Shown here: piece after piece, positions 24,002 to 34,549 of the stretch | How the letters are laid out: each line of letters begins with the position of its first letter | Position numbering within the stretch: position 1 is the stretch's first letter | Assembly: GCF_019059575.1 (NCBI RefSeq) | Contig: NW_024881587.1 | Coordinates: 651,001 to 715,000, forward strand | From: Amphibalanus amphitrite | Taxonomy: Eukaryota > Arthropoda > Thecostraca > Balanomorpha > Balanidae | Reading direction: 5' to 3' | Length of the DNA stretch: 64,000 nt | Position numbers and translations under genes: made by a program | The notes under the pieces: model-generated | What the model was told of the DNA's origin: nothing | The model's input: only the letters and a program-made list of their open reading frames with translations | Database searches by the model: none

Positions 24002-24928
24002 CCGTAAACCGGGGTGACTTTGTATCACTTTTGACCAGTATGGTACAATATCTCCTATATCACTTGAGATTTCACTCTGGAAACTATTTCATCATACCAA
24101 TTGGACAATTCTCTATCTAACTGAGTACAATAAATGTCTTGAAATTTATCATAAATATTTTATTTTTTAACAAAAAAAAAAATCATTCTCACCCAGAGGT
24201 CGGGGTGACTATGATCACTACATTAAAATCACCTTATATGTGCCATAGGAGCCCTCAGAAGGGGTTTGTGTGATAAACTTACGTGTTTTAAATAAAAGCA
24301 AAGGCTTTGCTTGACATAAACTCAAACATTTTACAGCAAAACTATGAATCATTGAGGTATTAAAATAAAGTTGCATGCTCTGGGTCTAAACTCACATTAC
24401 AGAGCTATAAGTAGCAAAATTGGCTACTTTAACCTCTGACTTCAAGATTAAGTAGCAGTCACAAATGTCCTAAGCCACAGGCTACCTGTTCTACATCACA
24501 CTTTGTCTGCTGGTGGCTGTGGGACTGCTTGCCACACTGCTCATGCCCCTCCCAGTCGATTGTCTTTTTCACTTCCCATTGACGCTCCAATTACCACTGA
24601 GTAGAGCAGCTCAATGCTCATCCTCCATCATCAGTATCGAAGCCTTTCCTTTATCTTTCTTTATCTGGGTCTTTCTCATCTTTACCATTATTATTGCTGG
24701 AGATGCTAGCGAATTTATACTTCATGCCAATGACAACAAAAAAAAACAAGCTGTGACATCAACATGATTATTCTAACTGGGACCCAAAGTGTCTGCTATA
24801 ATGCTTCATTGCTTTATTTAATCATTGGCATAGCAAATACAGTTCACAGCAGCTAAATGCTCATTTGAGGCCCGAAATTGGTCTATGATCAAAGTCACCC
24901 CGGGTATCATTGTCACCCCGGTTTACGG
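24002..24928. mobile_element. TA-flanked element with CCGTAAACCGGGGTGAC ends
   Basis: The left terminus CCGTAAACCGGGGTGAC (24002) and the right terminus GTCACCCCGGTTTACGG (ending 24928) are perfect inverted repeats, flanked by TA on both sides. Internally GTCACCCCGG-type motifs repeat. Length 927 bases. The A+T-rich interior contains only short frames. The TA duplication suggests a Tc1/mariner-like or related DDE family, but no transposase is visible. Confidence 0.7.
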
Positions 24929-24930
24929 TA

Positions 24931-25454
24931 GTAGATGAACATAAACACATAAAACACAAAATGGCACTCATAAGGTAGATATTTAGTTGTTTATATCTAA
25001 CATTGATATATAAGAAGCTCTGCTATTGCCACCATACTGCGCCAGCTGGCAACTAATCCAGAAAATAGTATAGCTCTTCCTGAAAAGGGTAGCGCAGCTG
25101 CGTAACCACTAGTAAAAAATCCTGAACTTTTCCAGTAACTTTTCACAAAGCAGCATGGAAAGTACATATTTGTGTTCTATACCATAAATGGAGAAAAATG
25201 AAAAATATTGTTTATTATGGATAACTCATGAAGAATAGTCGCGCGAAGGGACGCGAAGTTGTTAAACCGAAAAGAGCGTTTTATAAAATAGAGCGACATT
25301 CATGGCGCACCTAAACAAAAATACAGATGGACTACGGCTGAAGAACACATAATATATACGACATTCTCTAGGCCAGTGCAACAGTTAAGCTGATTCCAGA
25401 GCTCTGTTCGCACCCCGTTTATTTATCAGCAGGCTGCGACCATGCTGCTGCTTC
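24931..25454. other. A+T-rich spacer
   Basis: No gene or known repeat seen. It precedes a promoter-like segment. Confidence 0.4.
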
Positions 25455-25590
25455 TTGGCTCCTCATTGGTCGAATTCAAGTGGTGTATTCGTTAGACCAA
25501 TGAGAGGCCAAGCCGCGCCAGCAATAACTTCCTTATATGGGGAAAACCGACAGCACGCTGATATAAAAACGGCGAGCGAACAGGGCCCAG
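25455..25590 (+). promoter_or_regulatory. Promoter-like segment: CCAAT boxes and TATA box
   Basis: An inverted CCAAT (ATTGG, about 25466) and a direct CCAAT (about 25497) lie upstream of ATATAAAAAC (about 25560), with a start region expected near 25590. The arrangement is like a strong TATA-type RNA polymerase II core promoter. Directly downstream begins the 15-bp tandem repeat arm of a foldback element, with an ATG at 25604. The matching sequence is absent next to the other arm (32.22 kb), so the promoter-like DNA is not part of the element. Confidence 0.35.
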
Positions 25591-25599
25591 GACAAATCT

Positions 25600-26125
25600 T
25601 CGTATGGCATTTCTTCGTCGCGCAATTCTTCGTCCGCATTTCTTCGTCCGCAAATCTTCGTCGGCGCATTTATTCGTGTCGCATTACTTCGTCTCGCATT
25701 TCTTCGTAGGTGCAAAAATTCGTAGCGCATTTCTTCGTATCCGCATTTCTTCGTCGGCGCATTTCTTCGTCAAGCATTTTTTCGTCCACGCATTTCTTCG
25801 TCTACGCAAATCTTCGTCCGCATTTCTTCGTCCACGCAAATCTTCGTCTGCGCAAATCTTCGTCCGCAAATCTTCGTCCCCGCAAATCTTCGTCCGCAAA
25901 TCTTCGTCCGCATTTTTTCGTCCACGCATTTCTTCGTCTACGCAAATCTTCGTCCGCATTTCTTCGTCCACGCAAATCTTCGTCCCCGCAAATCTTCGTC
26001 CGCAAATCTTCGTCCGCAAATCTTCGTCCGCATTTCTTCGTCCAACCAAATCTTCGTCCGCAAATCTTCGTCCGCAAACCTTTGTCTGCGCTATCTTCGT
26101 CTCCGCAAACATTCGTCCACAAATG
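25600..26125 (+). repeat. 15-bp tandem repeat array, left arm
   Basis: About 35 units of CGCAAATCTTCGTCC / CGCATTTCTTCGTCC, alternating AAATC and TTTC types. Because the period is a multiple of three and units lack stops, four frames are open, including a 187-codon plus frame (25604-26167) starting MAFLRRAI. The inverted array at 31.6-32.2 kb keeps a matching 211-codon frame. Amino-acid composition (FFV, RKSSS) does not resemble a folded protein, so coding status is doubtful. Confidence 0.8.
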
Positions 26126-26699
26126 TGGTTCAATAAAACCATGAAGAAATATCAGACAGTCAAGTGAATGACGAGTTTATTGCAAGGAATGGATGATCGA
26201 AACTTTTGAAGACAGGTAGATGAGGTCAGTCAGGTGAAGCTATTGTATTTGGGAGCCGACAATCGTAACATTCCTCATTTGTGTCCCGGACATTCTTTTT
26301 TTTGTGGTCGTTGAATGACAATATAATCTCTTGTACCCTCGCCGGCATAGGCGGCGGAACGGGGAGGGCACCGGGGCACCGTTCCCCTCTTTAATTTTGA
26401 CCTTTTAACAGTAGCCCTATGGGCGTTGCATGGAAAGCATATTGGACCAAAAGTCGGCAGTGCCGTGCCCAGGGCATATTTTAACATACTGACTGCGTCC
26501 CATTTTGGGACGCAGCCCCCTGCCTTTGGGACGTAGCCCTCGCGAAATTTGGACCACTGCGTCCCACACTGAAATGTCACGGTTTCAGCCGAAAAGTGCG
26601 AGCAAAAATAAGTAACATGCCTCGGTCTTTTACTGTGTAAAAGATGTTGGCTTTCCAATTGCTTTGTGCCCTGATTTACTATGTACCTAAGCACATACA

Positions 26700-28090
26700 T
26701 GCCCTCTCCAGTCCTTGTGCCCTGCCCTACCCTTGGTCATACACCTTATTATGTTCTTCCCTACTATACCCCTAGGATATGTGCCCTGCCCAGTGCCCAG
26801 TGCCCTGTCCTAAGGTCTTGTACCTTGCCCTGCCCTTTCTTCAGGCCCTGTACCCTGCTCTGCATTCAGGCCCTGTGCCCCGCTCTACCCTGCCCTCAAA
26901 CACGATACTTTATATATTCTGCCTGGAAATTTGATGCGCTGCCTTCCCGTCTTTTGGCCCCGTGCCCTGCCCTACCCTAGTTTGGGGCCCCTGCCCTTCT
27001 CTGCCCTCAAGCCTTGTGACACGTCCTGCCATCAGACCCCGTGCCGCTGCCTTGTCTTCAGGTAATGTGCCCTGCCCTGCCATCAGGCCTTGTGCCTTCC
27101 CATGTCCTCATGCCCCGGCCCCGCGCCCATCCTCGAGCCTAATGCCTTGCCCTGCCTCAGACCCTGTCCTGTCATGTTCTGCTTCCTGGCCTCATGTGCA
27201 ATATGCAAATTGTGCATTGCCCTGCCCTTAGACCCTGTGCCCTATTCTGCCATTAAGCCTTTATGCGTTGTATCGCCCTCAGGCCCGTGCCCTGCCTCGC
27301 CCTAAGTTGCTGTGCTCTGCCCTGTTGCCAGGCCTTGTGCCGTCCCATGCCATCAGACCCTGTGTCCTACTCTGCCCTCAAGCCCTGTATTCTGCATTGC
27401 CCTAAGGTCTCGTGTCCCATGCCCGCTCTCAGGCGCTGTGCCCTGCCCTGTCATCAGGCCCTGTGGTGTCTCCCGCCCTCAGGTCCCGTGCCGTTTCCCG
27501 TCCTCATGCCCCGTGCCCTTACCTGTCCTCAGAACCCGTGCTTTGTTCTGACTTCATGCCCTGAGCCTTGCCCTGCCCTCAGGCCCCATACCCTGGCCCT
27601 GTTTCACCGGTGATAGCAGCACGCTGCTATTACACGTGTCAAATTGGGTTTCCAAGGAGACATCAACAGGCCCATTGCTCAAACACTACCACAAGTATGA
27701 CGTCAGCTCGCGGAATTTGATAGCAGCGTCCGTGAAACACCGCCCACGTCTTGTCATACCTTCGGGGCCCGAAGGTATGACAAGACGTGGGCGGTGTTTC
27801 GGGCCTTGTGCCATACCTGTGTCTTATGTCTTGCTCTACCTTTAGGTACTATTTCTTGCCCTGCTCTAAGATCCTGCGTGTTGCCCTGCCATCAGGTGTG
27901 TTGATCATCAGGTGTTCTAAGGCCCTGTGTCTTGCACTACTCTCCGACCTTGTGTAATGATAGCCTCAGACCCGCGCCTTGCTTTGCCCTCGGACCCTGC
28001 ATCCTACCCAGCCCTCAAGTATCCGTCTTATCTTAGCTTCATGCCCTGTGCATGCCCTGTCCTTAGGGCTCAGACTCTGTGTCCTCCCCT
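26700..28090. repeat. Degenerate CAGGCCCTGTGCCCTGCC satellite
   Basis: About 1.3 kb of variants of a unit of about 25 bases with the words GCCCTG, CTGCCCT and AGGCCCTGTG, strongly strand-asymmetric (C over G). It lies within the hAT-type element. Reading frames rich in Pro, Cys and Ala here are low-complexity artefacts. Confidence 0.7.
27734..27800. repeat. 67-base perfect palindrome
   Basis: Two 33-base arms around a single central base. The left arm begins GAAACACCGCCCACGTC and the right arm ends GACGTGGGCGGTGTTTC. It has no mismatches and essentially no loop, and interrupts the CCCTG satellite. Confidence 0.9.
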
Positions 28091-28099
28091 TCCCTAAAG

Positions 28100-28740
28100 T
28101 CCTGTTTAGAGATGTCAAGTTGGAGCCCGCAGGCCCGGAGCCTGGCCCAAAATCCGGCCCTACAGGGCTTTTGCATGCACAGTGGATTGTATCATTGTTT
28201 TGAGGTACCTCATCGAAACGCATCGACTGATATGCGACATGATCTATCTTGGTCACGAAATGACCTTAATGTGAGGTCAAGTTCTGACCTTGACATTTCG
28301 AGGTAAAAATGAGAGAAGAACGATCGTGCAAACGAAAATTCTCTACCTTTTTTTAGTTCAAAAGCTTTTCATGAAACCTATATTGACAAAAATTGTAATT
28401 TTACCCGTTTCTGGCTATGGAGCCTTAACCGTTGATCTGAACTCAATTCTGATGAAATATTGACGAAAGAGCTGTTCAAAATATATCGATTGCTTTTCTC
28501 CTATCGATTGCGCCCTCCTAGCTATCATAGTTTTTGAGATACCGGCACGTTTTCCGAAAAAATATCGCATCATTGCGAAGTTTGACATTTGATGGCATAC
28601 GGTCAGATCAGGGCCGTCATGGCCGTCTGGCCATAGGAGGATATAGAGGGGGCCACGGGGCCATGCTCCTCCCCCCCAAAGCGCCCGGAAATGGCACAAA
28701 ATCGACACATTTCTGGGCATAATAATTAAACAAAGGAACT
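28100..28740. repeat. TTAN-like fragment within the hAT-type element
   Basis: Contains AGGTCAAGTTCTGACCTTGA, CGTTGATCTGAACTC and a GGGGGCCACGGGGCC/CCCCCC pair near 28650-28680. Related to the 15.4-16.8 kb element. Ends not resolved. Confidence 0.35.
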
Positions 28741-29400
28741 TCCATTGGGAAAAGTTTGGGTTATATTACATGATAGGCAGCAAGGAAGCGAAATCCGAAG
28801 CATCCAAAGCATCCGTTCATCCAAAGCATTAATCTCAGATGGATTTTTTATGTAGCTTTAAAATCCGATGATTTCTTGTCACAACTTAGGTGGGTACTGT
28901 TTGACCTTACGTCATCTAATTATTTCAAACACATAGTATCTTCAATGCAAATTGGCAATGTTTCACACGTCAACCTCTATTTTGAATCGATTGATAAGGG
29001 TGAAAAACGCATGAAGAGACGTATGTATCACATTTTAATCATGTGCATATTCATTTTTATTATCTAAGCATAGGTACAATTTGGTGCGTCAAGGGAGGTC
29101 AAACACGCCCAACGCCGGTCAGGAAAACGAGTGACTAACAATGTAAATGTCATTAAATCGCCCCGGGTCCGCCCTTTGAATGCGGTTGCGGATAAAGAAC
29201 GCACTACGACTGGGCGAATTTCGAGACTGGCCAAAAGCAATCACAGCCCGCTCCCAATATCCCGCTTGCAGTGCCCCTCCACCAGCACAGTACACAATGT
29301 ATCTGTACATTATCTCACTTGCATTATATACTATTTCGCTTGCAATGTGCCCTTTCCGATCAAAGCGTGTGCCCTATGCCACCTTTGGGACGCAGTGAAA
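28741..29400. other. Right part of the hAT-type interior
   Basis: A+T-rich, without exons. TTTGGGACGCAGTG at about 29380-29395 is the subterminal motif that also occurs near the left end. Confidence 0.4.
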
Positions 29401-29433
29401 AATCCTTAAAATATGCCCTGGCCGTGCCCCCCC

Positions 29434-30318
29434 TTAACCCTATTAGTGGCAGGGGGGGGGGTTGTTTTTATCCACCCCTCAGGTTTTTCGGGAATATCTC
29501 CGAAATCGCTGAAGCTACGATGCTGAAATTTTCTGACTTTTCCTAAAACTAAATTGGGCACATTCCCTGAAAATTTCAAGTTCATAACTTTACCAGGGGC
29601 GGCTCCAGAGCACTGGGAATTGGGGGTCTTATTCGTGAAGCGAGTCATTTGGGCGAAGATCACGATGCTGCACCAGTTTTACGAACAGTGAATGAAAGGT
29701 ATCATGTGATAACATATACAAAGTTATTGTGCATCCTCTTTTGACACGTTTTTGCTATAATAGGCGGATCCAGGCGTCCAAACAGGGGGGTTATTTTTTA
29801 CCTCCCAACATAGGTGCCCTGACACCGCCTATGCATGACCAATACAATTTTAGTCGTTCTCTCATAAGAAAATTGTAACATAACAAGACCATTGCCACCC
29901 TTTTTAGAAACAGTACCAACAAAAACCTTATTTACTATACTTTTTGTGTACCCCCAATCTCAATGATCTGTATCCGCCTATGATTTTTGAAAATGCATAT
30001 TTTTAGGATCCATGTGAATTCCTGGTTCATTCTCTATCGATCGGCAAAAGTTGCGTTAAGATTGGTTCAGAAACCTGGCCGTGATAAACAGTCTAAAATG
30101 TATCTGCAATTTGCCCGTTTTTACCCCCCTCTACCCCCCTATTGACATTTTTTAATTTTATTTTTTTAGAAATGTAGATCTTGTTGAGCCAAATCGAATG
30201 CCGTTTGAATTTTGAAAATCGGCCGGTTAGATCTCGAGATATCAAGGGGGGGTCGTAAACAGCCCCCCCCCCTGCCACTAATATGGGGTAGCCAGGAGCC
30301 TGCCACTAATAGGGTTAA
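29434..30318. mobile_element. TTAN-family element with TTAA target duplication
   Basis: Flanked by TTAA (29434-29437 and 30315-30318). Termini CCCTATTAGTGGCAGG and CCTGCCACTAATAGGG form a perfect 16-base inverted repeat, with G-run and C-run hairpins just inside. The empty site GTGCCCCCCTTAATTGAAG is preserved in the opposite arm of the host foldback (about 31233-31253, reverse complement). About 880 bases, non-coding. Confidence 0.85.
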
Positions 30319-30517
30319 TCATGAAGATGTTCCGCCGCTATTGCCCGCCGGACCTATTTGTTTTCTACGGTACACGCCAGCCGAGGGGGCGGGTACGACC
30401 CCCCCCCCCCCATCGCCGTTTCGCCACTGGTGGAGCTAGCGCGTCGCGGAAAAAAACGAGCGTGTGCGCCGTTACGAGCCGCAGAGATTAATACCCGATT
30501 TTAAGGCCTTCTAGGTC

Positions 30518-31047
30518 AGGGGTCGGCATACGGCTCGCGGGCCGGATCCGGCCAGGTGGGTGACGGTTGGATCCGGCCCGCGACCAGCTGACGTCCGGCC
30601 CGCGGCTGGTATCAGCGACTTACATCGTGTTCCGGCCCGCGGTTCCTTCATAAATCGACTCCGATATAAAAGTGACTCAAATGTGCTTTGGCACAACAGT
30701 TCTTCCTTCGCACACTTCATGAGTTTATAAACACCATTTGCGGGTGTTTTTGTCTAATTCTACTTCTAGACAAAACTTGCAACGGTAAGATTTGGTCAGC
30801 AGCTTTTGCGCGCAGCATCAACGATTGCTGCAGGCCAGCTGCGTGCACTTGGCGGCTTCACGTGGTCCGTGGTCTACTCGCTTAACCTTCCAGGCGGTGT
30901 GTGTGTGTGGGGGGGGGGGGGCGGGCCGGAACACGATGTAAGTCGCTGATACCAGCCGCGGGCCGGACGTCAGATGGTCGCGGGCCGGATCCAACCGTCA
31001 CCCACCTGGCCGGATCCGGCCCGCGGGCCGTATGCCGACCCCTGACC
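30518..31047. repeat. GC-rich palindromic core of the foldback
   Basis: 30518-30640 and 30918-31047 are near-perfect inverted copies beginning CAGGGGTCGGCATACGG. They contain repeated GGGCCGGATC/GATCCGGCCC and GCGGGCCGG words and a G run at 30909-30920. The ends resemble hAT termini, but the flanking octamers are inverted, not direct, so I treat it as the centre of the foldback. Confidence 0.6.
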
Positions 31048-31611
31048 TAGAAGGCCTTAAAATCTGGTATTAATCTCTGCGGCTCGTAACGGCGCACACG
31101 CTCGTTTTTTTTTCCGCGACGCGCTAGCTCCACCATGGTGGCGAAACGGCGATGGGGGGGGGGGGGGGTCGTACCCGCCCCCTCGGCCGGCGTGTACCGT
31201 AGAAAACAAATAGGTCCGGCGGGCAGTAGCGGCGGAACATCTTCAATTAAGGGGGGCACGGCACTGCCCGCACTGCCGACTTTTGGTCCAATATGCTTTC
31301 CATGCAACGCCCATAGGGCTACTGTTAAAAGGCCAAAATTAAAGAGGGGAACGGTGCCCCGGTGCCCTCCCCGTTCCGCCGCCTATGCCGGCGAGGGTAC
31401 AAGAGATTATATTGTCATTCAACGACCGCGAAAAAAAAGAATGTCCGGGACACAAATGATATGGAATGTTACAATTGTCGGCTCCCGAAATACAATAGCT
31501 TCACCTGACTGACCTCATCTACCTGACTTCAAGAGTTTCGATCATCCATTTCATGCATCAAATTCGTCATTCACTTGACTGTCTGATATTTCTTCATGGT
31601 TTTATTGAACC

Positions 31612-32212
31612 ACATTAGTGGACGAGTGTTTGCGGAGACGAAGATAGCGCAGACAAAGATTTGCGGACGAAGATTTGCGGACGACGATTTGATTGGACGA
31701 AGAAATGCGTGGACGAAAAATGCGGACGAAAATTTGCGGACGAAGATTTGCGGACGAAGATTTGCGGACGAAGATTTGCGGACGAAGATTTGCGGACGAA
31801 GATTTGCGGGGACGAAGATTTGCGGGGACGAAGAAATGCGGACGAAGATTTGCGTAGACGAAGAAATGCGTGGACGAAAAAATGCGGACGAAGATTTGCG
31901 GACGAAGATTTGCGGGGACGAACATTTGCGGACGAAGATTTGCACAGACGAAGATTTGCGTGGACGAAGAAATGCGGACGAAGATTTGCGTAGACGAAGA
32001 AATGCGTGGACGAAAAAATGCTTGACGAAAAAATGCTTGACGAAGAAATGCGCCGACGAAGAAATGCGGATACGAAGAAATGCGCTACGAATTTTTGCAC
32101 CTACGAAGAAATGCGAGACGAAGTAATGCGACACGAATAAATGCGCCGACGAAGATTTGCGGACGAAGAAATGCGGACGAAATATTGCGCGACGAAGAAA
32201 TGCCATACGAAG
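31612..32212 (-). repeat. 15-bp tandem repeat array, right arm
   Basis: Inverted counterpart of the 25600-26125 array with about five more units. The corresponding 211-codon minus frame (32206-31571) stays open and starts MAFLRRAI as in the left arm. Confidence 0.8.
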
Positions 32213-32219
32213 ATTTGTC

Positions 32220-33304
32220 CGGTTACGGTTAAGCTGGTTAAGCTAGCCTTTGGAACCTCAACAATGCAGGATAAAAAAGGGATAAAATACGATGCGCGCA
32301 CCACACTCACCCACAGCTCCGCAGCAGCAGCAACCGCAATTGTCGGACACGCCTAAGAGCTGGACTTTTTGATGACGTCTTCGGGTGACGTCATGTCGTG
32401 TGTGACGTTTCGTGAGCAGGTAAGGAAAAGTCACCACCGCTGGCGAACATTGGTGCGGTAAATGGCAAACACAGATGCTGCGCAGAAAAGACAAATGTGT
32501 AACTTCAGACAACATTCGTTCGGACGACAATGTCAAGGCGAATCGAGAAGTTCTTCATGGGATTGTTAGTTATCTGTCGTGCTATTTTAGTAATTTGTGA
32601 AATGTATTATCAAAATCAATGTTTATTGAACGCAGATTCAGTTTATTTTCAGATGTACCTAGGTACCCTTACGCTTCACTCATCTCAACTCAAGCTGTTC
32701 AAACACCCTTGACAAAGTCGATTAAGAAGAAACGTTGGGTATAATTTATACTGTGTTTTCTCTGCATTATTAACATATTCATCATATATACAATATAAGG
32801 GCCACATGTTCTTTACATGTGTCCACATGTTTCGGTCAAGACGCGTGATGGTCGTGTCGTGTAGCTACAAAGTGATGGATTATTTTTTATGTTAATATAG
32901 TCCGAATGTTTGATTGGGCGGCTTGTTCCACACAATGACCCGAAGTTTGTGGTAAAACTAGTTTACGGGGTATTCGATGAACAAGTCATTTATTGCAATT
33001 CTTATTGCCTGGCTATATTGATGAAAACAATAATTATTATTGCCATTTGTCACATGTCATATTACACTCTACAACACGCATCATGGTCATTAATAAGACA
33101 ATTTGACGTTTAACAAGAGAATTTGAGAGACGAAATAACGATGTTAACTGCTTGCGTTTTGAGCAATAATGGAATGATGTTAAGTTTTGATACAGTCTTG
33201 CTTACACTTGACTCCCAGCTGTTGTGTCTTTGCTATGCGATGTTAAACATATAAAACATCTTACTATTCATGTATGCGCCATGACTCATGTAATCTTTTC
33301 ACAG
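32220..33304. other. Spacer before the PHD exon
   Basis: No secure exon. An ATG near 32291 opens a short Pro/Gln-rich frame (CAG repeat at about 32325-32336) that might be upstream coding sequence of the PHD gene but has no supported splice partner. The rest is A+T-rich. Confidence 0.3.
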
Positions 33305-33997
33305 CCAAGACGCTCCTAAGGTACTGGGAATGTGGGGAGTGCAGCAGCATCAGTGCAGCACCGATGGTCGGATGCGACGGCTGCGATAAATGGTACCACT
33401 TCCGTTGTGCGGGACTGACTAAGGAGCCAGGTAAGCGCAAATGTTTTCTGTCTCAGTATTTTTGTTGCAGCTATAGTGATCAATGAAATATTTTCCGCAC
33501 TGTTCAGCCAAACATGTATTTCAAACAATCTGCTTCCCAACCAAGGGCGTCGCCACAGGGGGGGGGGGGGGACGGAGGGGATCTCGTCCCCTCCACTTTT
33601 TAAAATTTTAACATTATGCCTATGGCGTTGCATGGAAAGAATCGACTTGAAATGGTCCTCGTCCCCTCCAAAATGGTCAATGTCCCCTCCAGTCGTCGCA
33701 CCGTGGCGTCGCCCCTGTTCCCAGCTACACAAATTTAGTCAAACAATGTGCCAATATGGAATTTGCAGGTTCAGTTGAATGAAATAGGAACAATGATAAT
33801 TGTAGATTACGTATACCTGCAAGAGAGGAAGACAGAATACATTGTATTGCTTGTCCTTCACCGATACTGTTATTTTTCCATTTCTAGAAACACCGACATG
33901 GCGATGCAGGTGGTGCTGCCTGGTGAGGCCGCGGTCTCCGGAATCGCCTGCAGACGAAGTCACCTGGCGTCCATCTGCACATCACTTGCAGCAGTGA
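33305..33997 (+). CDS. C-terminal exons of a PHD-finger protein (TAF3-like)
   Basis: Two exons, 33305-33430 (acceptor TTTTCACAG, donor GTAAGC) and 33888-33997 (acceptor TTTCTAG, stop TGA), join in phase 1 and together complete a C4HC3 PHD finger. The elements are WECGEC, PMVGCDGCDKWYHFRC and, across the junction, TWRCRWC. The stop comes about 24 codons later. PHD fingers read histone H3 tails. The PM-GCD-CD-WYH spacing and C-terminal position resemble TAF3, but this is weak. Upstream exons were not found. The intron contains a small hairpin MITE. An alternative is a PHD carried by a retrotransposon, since a non-LTR remnant lies 0.6 kb downstream. Confidence 0.55.
33547..33717. mobile_element. 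Short MITE, ends GGGCGTCGCCAC
   Basis: The left end GGGCGTCGCCAC is matched by GTGGCGTCGCCC at the right end (one mismatch), with a G run just inside the left end. It carries the shared TTTTAACATTA/GCATGGAAAGAATCGA core. It sits in the PHD intron. Confidence 0.55.
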
Positions 33998-34549
33998 GGC
34001 CTGCTGACAGCGTCTGGCAGTGTCGGCAACGTGCCAGACAGCTATCTGGAGTCCTGCTCACCGCAGGTCGCCGACAGGAGGGGCGACGCATCGTCTCCGA
34101 GGTCGCCTCAGCAGCAGTGAGACCCCACTGGCCGTCTTCTTAGGCTTCAACTAGATTGCGAACAACCTATGCTGAGACAACGCCCATGACGTGTGATCCG
34201 GTACCGCTACCGCACTGCGTGCCTGTGCCCGCCGTGAGCCGCTAGTGCATGGGTTCGACCATGAGAATATGTGTTTATGTTGCTTTTTATACTATTGTTT
34301 ATACGTTGAAGTGACGAATTGTTTATTTTTCGCAAGCCTCCGCTGTCCGGTTGCCTGCAGCTCCATGCAACGCCAGCTGTACTGTTGTTTTAATGTTGTC
34401 TCTCCGCTCAGCTGTACTGTTGCCTCTCCGCTCATATATGACACCCTCTATATGAATGGCACTACTGATTGTCGAACCCACTGTCCGTATTGTCCGTAGT
34501 GGTGTCTACGCCCATGTTCATACAGCGTGCAGAATCCAGATTCTATTGA
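33998..34549. other. Unassigned sequence between PHD exon and retrotransposon
   Basis: GC-rich until about 34230, then mixed. It may be 3' UTR of the PHD gene and/or the decayed upstream part of the retrotransposon. Confidence 0.35.

Larger units (their letters stand above)
26470..29420. mobile_element. hAT-type element, 2.95 kb, 8-bp target duplication
   Basis: Termini CAGGGCATATTTTAA and TTAAAATATGCCCTG form a perfect 15-base inverted repeat. The flanking octamer GCCGTGCC is present at 26462-26469 and 29421-29428. The uninterrupted target survives in the opposite arm of the host foldback (about 31248-31262, reverse complement). Subterminal ACTGCGTCCCA motifs repeat at both ends. The interior is a CCCTG-rich degenerate satellite plus TTAN-like text; no transposase, so non-autonomous. 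Confidence 0.85.
25591..32219. mobile_element. Giant foldback element with 15-bp tandem-repeat arms, secondarily interrupted
   Basis: The outer ends are GACAAATCTTCGTATGGCAT (25591) and its reverse complement ending at 32219. The left arm is 25591-26469 + 29429-29433 + 30319-30640; the right arm is 32219 back to about 30918. After removing two later insertions (hAT-type 26470-29420 and the TTAA element 29434-30314) the arms are about 1.2-1.3 kb inverted copies around a loop of about 280 bases. From the tips inward, the arms contain a 15-bp tandem array, a CCCTCGCCGGCATAGGCGG segment, the conserved GCATGGAAAG core, a C/G run and an inner GGGTCGGCATACGG palindrome. No transposase found. Confidence 0.7.

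Noticed and set aside
24513..24767. 84-codon hydrophobic frame in the TA-flanked element at 24 kb
   Set aside because: Short, no transposase motif; A+T-rich background produces such frames.
25604..26167. 187-codon repetitive protein MAFLRRAI...
   Set aside because: Four frames, both strands, are open through a 15-bp repeat; composition is not protein-like. Kept as a question in the findings, not as a CDS.
26700..28090. CRISPR-like or coding interpretation of the CCCTG-rich array
   Set aside because: Unit is degenerate, no constant repeat with unique spacers, eukaryotic context; it is a satellite within a transposon.
30518..31047. Inner palindrome read as an hAT insertion (CAGGGGTCGGCA ends)
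   Set aside because: The flanking 8-mers are inverse complements of each other, not direct repeats, so no target duplication is shown.
31571..32206. 211-codon minus-strand frame
   Set aside because: Inverted counterpart of the same tandem array; same objection.
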